DNA of 64,000 bases. It comes from Planctomycetota bacterium (lineage in GTDB: Bacteria; Planctomycetota; JACOTG01; JAJDCM01). The stretch is from contig JAJDCM010000322.1 in the NCBI GenBank assembly GCA_029260825.1, forward strand, positions 1-64,000, read 5' to 3'. Each line of letters starts with the position of its first letter. Position 1 is the stretch's first letter. The notes below the pieces were generated by a model. That model was given only the letters and a program-made list of their open reading frames with translations. It did not search any database and had not been told where the DNA came from. Both the position numbers and the translations under genes were made by a program. Below are positions 47,734-55,038 of this stretch, one piece after another.

Positions 47734-49229
47734 AGTCGGCGTTTTGCGGATTGGGCCGTCCAGCCATGAATGCTCTGGCGGAGGCACTAGAGGGGGGACG
47801 TATTGCTCCGCCGTTTCGCGATAGCCAAGTACGGGGGCAGGTCCCGGACGAACTTGTGGAGGGAATCCTCGACGAGATGCAGGAGCTGTCCGAACGTGGT
47901 ATGGCGCCAGCGCACATCGCCCACATGCTCCGGGTTCTGGCCGAAGAGCGTGCTGCCGCACAAGTCATCGCCGACCGGGTAGCGCTTGTGTGGTCGGGAA
48001 CTGAGGTCTTGGCCGGTCGAAGCCGGGATACGGCGGTGGTTGTCCAGGAGCTGTTCCGCGAGGCCCGGGACAGCGTGCTGGTGGCTAGTTACGCATTGGA
48101 CACCGGAAGCAAAGCTGAGGCGCTCTTTGGGCTCCTCGCCGCAAGGATGGACGTAGAGCCGGACCTTCATGTGCGGCTGTTCCTGAACGTCCATCGCAAG
48201 CATAGGGACGAGACTTCTGACGTCGTCCTGCTGCGGGAGTTTGCCGATGCTTTCTGCAATGAGGTTTGGCCGGGCACGCGACTCCCGGAGGTATTTCACG
48301 ACCCACGGTCCCTCGCGATCGACGGCACGAAGCGGGCTTGCTTGCACGCCAAGTGCGTCGTTATCGATGAAGACCGCGCACTCATTACATCGGCCAACTT
48401 CACCGAGGCTGCCCACGAGCGGAATATCGAGGCTGGCACCGTCATAACGGACGCCATTCACGCCCGAGCACTGAAGGCCCAATTCGACACCCTGGTGGAC
48501 CATGGCGCGCTCAAGCGGGTGCCTGGGATTGAGAAACTGTGCGCTCAGTGTGGCAAGCCAATGCAGCGTTTGCGCACCGTTTTTGAGAGCGGGGAAGTGA
48601 AATTCACTTATGAGTGTAGGGATTTCAAATGTTCAAGTGGCCCCGGCGGTCTGCTTACTATTCGGACAATTGACAAGCTTACGGGCGAAACGACAAAGGA
48701 GGCAAAGTTCTGGGATCTCGAGAGTTTTGAAGAATGGGAGGTCGGAAGGCCTTCACAAGGTGAACAGAACGTAGCGTCGGTCGCGACTGTCTTTATGCAG
48801 GGGGTCAACCGAACGCTCGGCACCTCCTTCGATACGCTGGTTCCTGGGCCAGAGAGCTCGCGCGAGGAAGGTGGATTCGATTGTGTCGTGAGGTCCGGCT
48901 CTGAAGGTTACGAGCTGAAGCTTCAAGTTACGCGAGCGCTACCGAGCAACGTCCAAGCCAAGCAAGGTAGGGCTGGGAGGCGTGATCTACAAGGAACGAC
49001 TGAAGCTGTGTCTGAATGGTTGACCGAGGCTGTTAGAAGAAAAACAAACAGTGCTGCATCAGATATCGCACTGGTGTTGGACGGCATCCAATCTCCAGTG
49101 CTTGCACTCGTATCCGACATTCGATGCCGTGAGCGTGACCGGGAATTTCTGGAGGCTCAGCGGTGGCACAGCATTTGGGTGGTTGGCCCTGAGTGGGTTT
49201 CGCAACTTGCGGGGAAGACACTACCTTGA
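47730..49229 (+). CDS. drmC: DISARM protein DrmC, extended PLD protein with zinc ribbon and PD-(D/E)XK-like segment
   Basis: The start is the ATG at 47730 overlapping the drmB stop, giving 499 residues; a typical DrmC is, from memory, about half that. Residues about 90-260 form a phospholipase-D domain with the HxK motif H206-A-K208, D213 and SANF. After it comes a C2C2 zinc-ribbon candidate (C271, C274, C296, C301). Next is a segment with D384 (GGFDCVV), then E395-L-K397 (YELKLQV), which fits the D-x(n)-ExK pattern of PD-(D/E)XK nucleases. The DNA is AT-richer from about 48,560, so the C-terminal half looks acquired. The nuclease reading is inferred. Confidence 0.88.
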   Translation: MKSAFCGLGRPAMNALAEALEGGRIAPPFRDSQVRGQVPDELVEGILDEMQELSERGMAPAHIAHMLRVLAEERAAAQVIADRVALVWSGTEVLAGRSRDTAVVVQELFREARDSVLVASYALDTGSKAEALFGLLAARMDVEPDLHVRLFLNVHRKHRDETSDVVLLREFADAFCNEVWPGTRLPEVFHDPRSLAIDGTKRACLHAKCVVIDEDRALITSANFTEAAHERNIEAGTVITDAIHARALKAQFDTLVDHGALKRVPGIEKLCAQCGKPMQRLRTVFESGEVKFTYECRDFKCSSGPGGLLTIRTIDKLTGETTKEAKFWDLESFEEWEVGRPSQGEQNVASVATVFMQGVNRTLGTSFDTLVPGPESSREEGGFDCVVRSGSEGYELKLQVTRALPSNVQAKQGRAGRRDLQGTTEAVSEWLTEAVRRKTNSAASDIALVLDGIQSPVLALVSDIRCRERDREFLEAQRWHSIWVVGPEWVSQLAGKTLP

Positions 49230-49372
49230 GCGGTTCCACTCGAGGCAGCTGCTGGCCACCTCAGAGCAGCGGATACTCTGCGACGAAAGCACTTTGCCAT
49301 TGACACTGCCTCTCCAGATTTCCATCACCTTGGGTTTGGGAGAGCTAGATAGAGATTGGCGACACACTCAAA

Positions 49373-50431
49373 GTGGCCATAGGCAGCAGACTTAAGGGGA
49401 GCTTCCTTGGTTATTCTGTTCAGCTTCTGGCTGGGGGCGCTCTTATAGCGCAAGAGGCTTCCTTAAGTCCGGCGGCGGGGACATTCGAAACATCCACGCT
49501 GTCATACACTGCACAGGCCGGAGATCCCCATCTTGGCTTGCCGCTAGAGATACGATTGGCCTCGGTTGGCCTCCGGGCCCAGGTTAGCTTTGACAACGTC
49601 CAATTAACAGCTTGCCCATCCGTCGCAGACGTGTTGGTCGTGGCAACTCCGACCACTGCATGCGTCTTTCCTGGTGGAACTCTGCGCTTTGACGTTAGCG
49701 CCCTGAACACAACTGGAAGCACGGTGGTACAGGACATTTGGATCGATGCATTCAAACCAAATGGAGACCCGTTAGCAGGCAATCCCATCGTAGGCCCGCG
49801 AGCGGTGACCTTCGCACCGTTTCGTCAGATCCAGGGATCAGTGAGCTTTCCCATCCCTGCGAGTGTCCCAGCTCCCTCTGGACCTTTTACCTTGAAGACG
49901 CTGATTGGCACTTTCCCAGACTGCCCGACGGACAGCAGCTCTTTCGACATCTCCCTGGTTCCGCAGCAAAACACGGCTTGTCCGCAAGGCGTGACTGTCA
50001 CCCACGTAGGGACAATTACTGATGGAAATCGGCTGGGCGAACAATTCCAATACACGTTCACGCCTCAGCAAGATTATTTCATTGACTTCCGCGAGGTCGT
50101 AACAACTCCACCAGGAGACGATGGCTGCAACTGCGGTTTGGACGAGACCATCATCATAGAATCTGTTTTTGGGTGTTTTGATGGTCCCATAAGGTTTGCG
50201 ACTGACGACATTTTCAACACGGTGCATGCTGGCACTGCCTGCGGATGTGCTAGCGTCAGCACACAGGAGCTTCAATGCCGCCCAAGAGGCGGAGGCGATA
50301 ATGATTGGATGACGTTCCACGTCAATGAACTCAAGTGGGAGCGTGCTTCTAACGGCGATATCGTTGTCACCGTGACCCCTCAAGGCGGTTCGCCAGTCAG
50401 TGCTTCACAGCCAGGGCCTACCTGCCGGTAG
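49373..50431 (+). pseudogene. 5'-truncated exported-type protein, Ig-like repeats
   Basis: The 352-residue frame begins in what looks like the end of a secreted-protein domain (GYSVQLLAGGALIAQEA, LPLEIRLASVG, VSFDNVQL), the usual close of a lectin-like or PEP-CTERM-associated domain. An Ig-like region (about 80-180) and a cysteine-rich region follow (DGCNCGLDE, TACGCASVS). No signal peptide precedes it and no family-like residues are coded upstream, so the gene has lost its 5' part. It lies 143 bp after drmC. A recombination junction there is inferred. Confidence 0.5.
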
Positions 50432-50532
50432 AAAGTTCCGAGGTCTTGATCTGCCCACCTTTCACGATAACAGGTCGGGGCCGTCCCGTGTAGAATGTCG
50501 AGAGCTTTCAATACACCTAGGAGAAAAACCAA

Positions 50533-51921
50533 ATGACGCCTTTTCGCTGCGGCATCTTCCTTGCGCTTCTCGTTCTGGTTGGCTGCACAGGAACGCAGCC
50601 TCGAAAGACGGCGTCTCCGAAATCGAAAACGAAGACAGCGCTGAGCGAATCGCTTGGGGAGGCCGCGGCCAATGGGAACCTGGATCAGGTCCAAAAGGCC
50701 CTTGCCAGTGGCGCCGACGTCAATGCAAAGAACGCCCGTAACGGCTTTACGTCCTTGATGTCCGCCTCCGGGAATGGCCATGCGGACATCGTCGAGGTGC
50801 TTCTGGCCAAGGGCGCCCACGTCGATGCAAAGACCAGCGAGTACGGCTTTACGGCCTTAGGGATCGCCTCTGATAGAGGCTACGGAAACGTTGTCGAGAT
50901 ACTTCTTGCCAGTGGGGCCGACGTCAATACAAAGGGCAAGAAGGGTGTAACGGCGTTGATGTCCGCCGCACATAATGGCCATTCGGACATCGTCGAGATG
51001 CTTCTTGCCAAGGGCGCCCATGTCAATGCAGGGACCGCACTTGGCGGCGAAACGGCGTTGATGTCCGCCTCCGGGAATGGCCATGCGGACATCGTCGAAA
51101 TGCTTCTGGCCAAGGGAGCTGACGTCAATGCAAAGAACGACGACGGCATAACGGCGTTGATGCCCGCCGCGCAGAATGGCCATTAGGACATCGTCGAGGT
51201 GCTTCTTGCCAAGGGAGCCGACGCCAATGCAAAGGCCGCCAACAGCGGAACGGCTTTGATAGTCGCCTCCCATAATGGCCATTCGGACATCGTCGGGGTG
51301 CTTCTGGCCAAGGGCGCCCACGTCAATGCAAAGAGCAATGACGGCTTTACGGCGTTGATTGTCGCCTCCCAGTTTGGCCATTAGGACATCGTCGAGGTGC
51401 TTCTTGCCAAGGGCGCCCACGTCGATGCAAAGAACAGCGACGGCTTTACGGCGTTGATCGCCGCCTCCCAGAATGGCCATGCGGACATCGTCGAAATGCT
51501 TCTGGCCAAGCGCGCCCATGTTGATGCAAAGAACAACGACAGCGGAACGGCGTTGATGGTCGCCTCCCAGAATGGCCACGGAGACGTGGTCAAGATCCTC
51601 CTTGCCAAGGGAGCCGACGTCGATGCAAAGGCCGACTTCGGCTCAACGGCGTTGATACTCGCCTCCCAGAATGGTCACGGGGACGTGGTCAAGGCACTCC
51701 TCACCAAGGGAGCCGACGTCAATGCAAAGAACGACGACGGCATAACGGCGTTGATGTTCGCCTCCCAGTATGGCAACGGAGACGTTGTCAAAATACTCCT
51801 AGGCAGCGGCGCCGACGTTAATGCAGAGAAAAAGACGGGTGCAACGGCGTTGATGCTCGCCTCTCAGAATGGCCACGAGGACATCGTCGAGATACTCGAG
51901 AAAAGCGGGGCTCAAGAGTAA
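50533..51921 (+). pseudogene. ankyrin-repeat lipoprotein gene with two in-frame amber codons
   Basis: One frame of 462 codons is interrupted by TAG at 51184-51186 and 51382-51384 and shows as three ORFs in the track. The N-terminus is a lipoprotein signal (FLALLVLVGCTG, lipobox LVGC) after TAGGAGAAAAACCAA. About twelve 33-residue ankyrin repeats follow (VEMLLAKGADVNAKNDDGITAL). Both stops arise at the same repeat position, where neighbours read CAT-TCG-GAC or CAT-GCG-GAC. Either it is a pseudogene spread by gene conversion, or TAG is read through. TAG is a true stop for the sulfatase at 13719. Confidence 0.8.
50656..51911 (+). repeat. 99-bp tandem repeat array (ankyrin units)
   Basis: About twelve 99-bp units, several nearly identical, each with GGCCAT-NNG-GACATCGTCGA or a variant and AAGGG(A/C)GCC. 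Edges are approximate. Such identity invites unequal recombination between units. Confidence 0.75.
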
Positions 51922-52025
51922 AGAAACAAAGGAACCTAGACGCTGGTCCAGGGCCCTGGCTCTCTTGGTCCGTTGACAACAAAACATCAGCATGGCGAAC
52001 GCAGTAGGAGTGAGAGTTGCCGCTT

Positions 52026-52217
52026 TCAGTTTTTCGCTGATGACGCCTTTACGAGCACCATTATTGCACCCTTGGTTTCATCCTGGATCGAAGGCCATAG
52101 ATCGATGAGGTCGGCAAGCTCGGGGTGTGTTTTCATGATCTCACCCCAAGCTACGCCCCAAGCGGATTTGGCTTCGTCTCTAAGTACCTCAGAATCAAAG
52201 AACTTGGGTGAACCCGA
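52026..52217 (-). pseudogene. detached 3' end of the island integrase gene
   Basis: On the minus strand, the codons left of attR read SGSPKFFDSEVLRDEAKSAW and so on to KASSAKN and a stop, 63 residues. The frame matches the integrase frame across the att core exactly (offset 24,678 bp, a multiple of three). The last part, LADLIDLWPSIQDETKGAI, resembles the tails of related integrases. In the excised circle it would be fused to the integrase. In the integrated state it has no start. Confidence 0.85.
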
Positions 52218-52267
52218 CACCGGACTCATAATCCGTCGGTCCCAGGTTCGAGTCCTGGTGGGCCCAT
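52218..52267 (+). repeat. attR, 50-bp direct repeat
   Basis: It is identical to attL at 27540-27589. The bases outside differ (ACCCGA before it, TTGTTTTCC after), so the matched core is exactly 50 bp. This is the right edge of the island. Confidence 0.95.
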
Positions 52268-52276
52268 TTGTTTTCC

Positions 52277-52606
52277 TTACTCCTCTGATCTGAGCAGCCG
52301 GTTCATCCGTTCGCGCAGGCGCGCTATGAGATCCATCTTCTTGTGGAACACAGCTACGATCAGCGTTCCGAGCTTGTCGTCTCGCGCGAAGAAGACGAAG
52401 TGGTGTTGACAACGGGAGACGCGGATGTCGTCTCGGTGCTCGAATGCAGCCTTCTCGAGCACGTTCTTGCGGCTGATCTCCTCGAAGTGGCACTCCAGCG
52501 CTAAGAGATAACGCTCGGCCTGTTCAAGGCTCCGTGTCCGGGCCGTATAGCGGCCAATTTCCAGGAGGTCGATTTCGGCGTTGAGCTCGAGTGTGTACTC
52601 AGGCAT
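52277..52606 (-). CDS. ParE/RelE-family toxin
   Basis: A 109-residue protein with the ParE/RelE fold pattern: PEYTLELNAEIDLLEIGRYTA, then DIRVSRCQHHFVFFARDDKLGTLIVAVFHKKMDLIARLRERM. Toxins of this fold poison gyrase or cut mRNA; which applies here is unclear, and the sequence is closest in style to ParE. Its start overlaps the antitoxin stop by eight bases. It lies only ten bases outside attR, in DNA that may be a remnant of another element. Confidence 0.85.
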   Translation of the reverse strand: MPEYTLELNAEIDLLEIGRYTARTRSLEQAERYLLALECHFEEISRKNVLEKAAFEHRDDIRVSRCQHHFVFFARDDKLGTLIVAVFHKKMDLIARLRERMNRLLRSEE

Positions 52607-52862
52607 GGGGCTCTGGGCCCGCCAGCTCCCGCTTTACTTGCTCAAGGATCTCTCCGACACTTCGTTTGCTCACACCGCCGGATCGCGCGTTCTGTAACCG
52701 CTTGTCTAGCAGGGCCTCGAGTTCGGCCAAGTCCGCCTCGAGCGCCTGGTCTCCGATCGTCCGTGCGAGCACGAAGTCCTTCAGTGACTGGCCCTGGATC
52801 GCGGCTAGCGCCTTTAGCTTCCTGTGCTCTGCGTCGGTGACGTCGATCGAAATGCGGCTCAT
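52599..52862 (-). CDS. ParD-type antitoxin
   Basis: I take the ATG at 52862, preceded by AAGGAG six bases before, not the track start at 52910. The 87-residue product starts with a ribbon-helix-helix-like DNA-binding domain (MSRISIDVTDAEHRKLKALAAI, GQSLKDFVLART). The acidic C-terminus (EADLAELEALLDKRL, GEILEQVKREL) binds the toxin. It is the first gene of the pair and should repress its own promoter. The AT-rich stretch upstream to about 52930 probably holds this promoter. Confidence 0.85.
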   Translation of the reverse strand: MSRISIDVTDAEHRKLKALAAIQGQSLKDFVLARTIGDQALEADLAELEALLDKRLQNARSGGVSKRSVGEILEQVKRELAGPEPHA

Positions 52863-52952
52863 GGAGGTCTCCTTACTTATTGTTCTTTTAGTGTAGCACG
52901 TTGCCCACATTTTGTCAAAATGTGGGTGCTGATGCTCAGTTGCTTACATTAA

Positions 52953-52995
52953 GGAGTCTAAGTCATCGGTAGAAGGCGAGTCCTGGAGGACCCAT
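52953..52995 (+). repeat. degenerate third copy of the tRNA 3' end
   Basis: GGAGTCTAAGTCATCGGT, then AAGG, then CGAGTCCTGGAGGACCCAT aligns with the att core with a few gaps and changes; the last 19 bases differ at only two positions. It suggests an older attachment site. The ParDE pair lies between it and attR. Confidence 0.6.
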
Positions 52996-53562
52996 CTACC
53001 CTTGCGCTCGTTGTCTATTCCTGCCTCGGAGTGGCAAGGATGGCCTTTACACCCGACCTCACCATTCAACCGAAACAGCTTTTTCGGAGTCGCTTGGCGG
53101 TCTGTCTTACTGCCAGATGGGAATAGGCGCCGGGTAACTCTCATTAGCAGCTGATCGGCTTGATTGGGATTACATTCACGGCTGGACGGATGAACATGGG
53201 ACAACCCGCACTCTTGAAGAAATCCGGGGGGAAATTCCACCGATGAGCGGCTCGTAGTGGCGAGTCGTGACCGGACACCTTGTGGCTCGCCGCCACTCGG
53301 CGCGGGTGCGCTCACAACGCTTGGGCCATACACGATTGGACTTCGATTCGTCGACCCTTCCACGGGCGACCCGATGGCCGAGGGAACGAGTGTCTTCGAC
53401 ATTGCACTCTCCGTTTGTGCAGCCCTTGGTCGGCCAGTTCCTGTTGAAGTCGCCTGACGGGGTCGCCAAGGCGGCTACGCGCCGACTCGATGCTCGGGGA
53501 CAGCCGTCGGAGGAATCCCGACATGCATCATTCAGTCAGGAGCCCCCGTCGTCGCGGGCGGG
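52996..53562. other. gene-free region right of the island
   Basis: About 570 bp with only short, overlapping ORFs in conflicting frames and no family match. It may be a decayed remnant between the old att site and the MITE-like element. Nothing else is seen. Confidence 0.4.
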
Positions 53563-53729
53563 CTAGCAGTCCGTTGATAAAGTGCTTTTCGTCAAGGGCG
53601 AGTCATTTCGGCTCAGATCAAGGAGCCGGAATGGACTCGAATTTGTTGATTCTTGTGCTTTTCGGCGACGCAGAGCTGGGTCGAAAGGGCTGCCCTCGGC
53701 GGAATCTGACTTTGTCAACGGGCTGCTAG
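53563..53729. mobile_element. 167-bp MITE-like element with 20-bp inverted repeats
   Basis: CTAGCAGTCCGTTGATAAAG at 53563-53582 is matched in inverse by CTTTGTCAACGGGCTGCTAG at 53710-53729 (18 of 20 bases). The CTAG at each end could be the target duplication. Between them there is no transposase, so it would depend on a full element elsewhere. It ends 22 bp from the stop of the acyl-CoA dehydrogenase gene. Confidence 0.6.
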
Positions 53730-53751
53730 GCGCAACTTCTGAGACGCACCA

Positions 53752-54948
53752 CTACCAGAGCGCTCCGCTTCCGTCCTGGCCCAGGAGAGTCTTGGCGATC
53801 GTCTGGAGCTGCATGAAGGATGTCCCTTCGTAGATCTTTCCGATCTTGGCGTCCCGAAAGAGCTTCTCAACCGGATACTCGGTCGTAAATCCATATCCAC
53901 CATAGATCTCGACAACTTCCGAGGAGATCTTCTCGGCAACTCGGCTCGCCATGAGCTTTGCCATCGCCGCCTCTTTGACGAACGGGCGTCCTTCCTCGTT
54001 GAGTCTGGCGGCGTTGTAGACCATGAGCCGAGCGGCCTCCAGGTCGGTTGCCAGGTCAGCGATCTTGAACTGCATTGCCTGAAAATCGGCGATGGGCCTT
54101 TTGAACTGCTCCCGGGTCTTGGCGTACTCGATCCCCAGCTCCAGGGAACGCCGAGCAAGACCCAGCATCTGGGCGCCAATCCCGATCCTCCCCTCGTTCA
54201 AGGTTTCGATAGCAACCTTGTAGCCCATCCCAACTTCACCGACAACCTGGGCCTTGGGCACCCGGCAGCCGTCGAAAAAGATCTCACAGGTACTGCTGGC
54301 CCGGATCCCTAGCTTGGATTCCCGTTTCCCCACGGTGAAGCCGGGCTGGCCGCTCTCAAGGATGAAGGCGGTGATTCCCTTGTAACCGTTCGCAGGGTTC
54401 ACGGTGGCGAATACGAGGAAGATCTCCGCCTCCTTGGCGTTCGTCACGAAGATCTTTTGGCCGCTAAGGACGTAGTCATCCCCGTCCGGTACGGCCTTGC
54501 ACTTCAGACCAAACGCATCACTTCCTGCCGATGGCTCGCTCAGGGAGTAAGCCCCGATTTTCTCGGTTGCCAGCTGGGGAAGATAGCGCTGCTTGAGCTC
54601 GTCGGATCCCCACCGGAGGAGAGCCTTTACGATCAGAGTATTGTGCACATCCACCAGGACACCCACCGCGGGATCGACGGCGGAAACCTCCTCAATGGCA
54701 AGGGCTGACATGAAAAATGAGCCGCCCCCCCCACCCCATTTCTCCGGAATCTCCACCCCCATGATCCCGAGCTCGAAGAGCTGCTTGAGGATATCGGGAT
54801 CGTATTCCGCGTTCTTGTCCATGGCCTCCACGCGAGGAAGAAGTTGCTCGCTAGCAAAGTCGCGAACCATACTCCTCAACATCTCCTCCTCTTCCGTGAG
54901 GGTATTGAGGGAGGTAGATCGGAGGCTTTCGATTGGATTCATCTCCAT
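53752..54948 (-). CDS. acyl-CoA dehydrogenase (short-chain/butyryl type)
   Basis: A FAD enzyme making 2-enoyl-CoA from acyl-CoA, 398 residues. The catalytic glutamate lies in KIYEGTSFMQL near the C-terminus, where Glu stands in a YEGTS motif as in SCAD. Other blocks are AYSLSEPSAGSDAF, GITAFILESGQPG, YGGYGFTTEYPVEKLFRDAK and LGIRASSTCEIFFDGCRVP. No ETF or thiolase gene is in the window, so the electron partner must be elsewhere. It is 90 bp after the nuclease-helicase on the same strand. Confidence 0.93.
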   Translation of the reverse strand: MEMNPIESLRSTSLNTLTEEEEMLRSMVRDFASEQLLPRVEAMDKNAEYDPDILKQLFELGIMGVEIPEKWGGGGGSFFMSALAIEEVSAVDPAVGVLVDVHNTLIVKALLRWGSDELKQRYLPQLATEKIGAYSLSEPSAGSDAFGLKCKAVPDGDDYVLSGQKIFVTNAKEAEIFLVFATVNPANGYKGITAFILESGQPGFTVGKRESKLGIRASSTCEIFFDGCRVPKAQVVGEVGMGYKVAIETLNEGRIGIGAQMLGLARRSLELGIEYAKTREQFKRPIADFQAMQFKIADLATDLEAARLMVYNAARLNEEGRPFVKEAAMAKLMASRVAEKISSEVVEIYGGYGFTTEYPVEKLFRDAKIGKIYEGTSFMQLQTIAKTLLGQDGSGALW

Positions 54949-55038
54949 TCAGTTCTCTCTAAGATGGGTTTGGCGAAGCCAAGACTCCACGACTGGATCC
55001 TGTCGCCCGGCATGATCTGGTATCAGGCGAGAAAAGGG

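Larger units (their letters stand above)
27540..52267. mobile_element. tRNA-borne genomic island carrying class 1 DISARM
   Basis: The island is bounded by the perfect 50-bp attL and attR copies, with a tyrosine integrase at the attL end next to the tRNA. A circle formed by recombination would be 24,678 bp. Order from attL: int, alpA-like, iteron-like repeats, primase/helicase, HTH, winged-helix protein, a non-coding stretch, drmD-drmMI-drmA-drmB-drmC, a truncated exported-type gene, a broken ankyrin gene, the integrase 3' tail. There are no capsid, terminase or conjugation genes, so it is not a complete phage or ICE. It may be a satellite-like or helper-dependent element (inferred). Base composition is mosaic, with the DISARM part clearly richer in GC. 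Confidence 0.93.

Noticed and set aside
35128-49229. BREX or Pgl system
   Set aside because: The methylase is PglX-like, but no PglZ, BrxC or BrxL is present and the DUF1998 plus DrmA pair is specific to DISARM.
50656-51911. CRISPR array
   Set aside because: The 99-bp units are coding ankyrin repeats in one frame, not short palindromic repeats with unique spacers.
52026-52493. 155-aa minus-strand ORF as an independent gene
   Set aside because: Its first half is antisense or out-of-frame to parE and attR; only the 63 residues left of attR match the integrase tail.
53257-53457. 66-aa ORF near the MITE-like element
   Set aside because: Several overlapping frames are equally open and none has a start signal or known domain.
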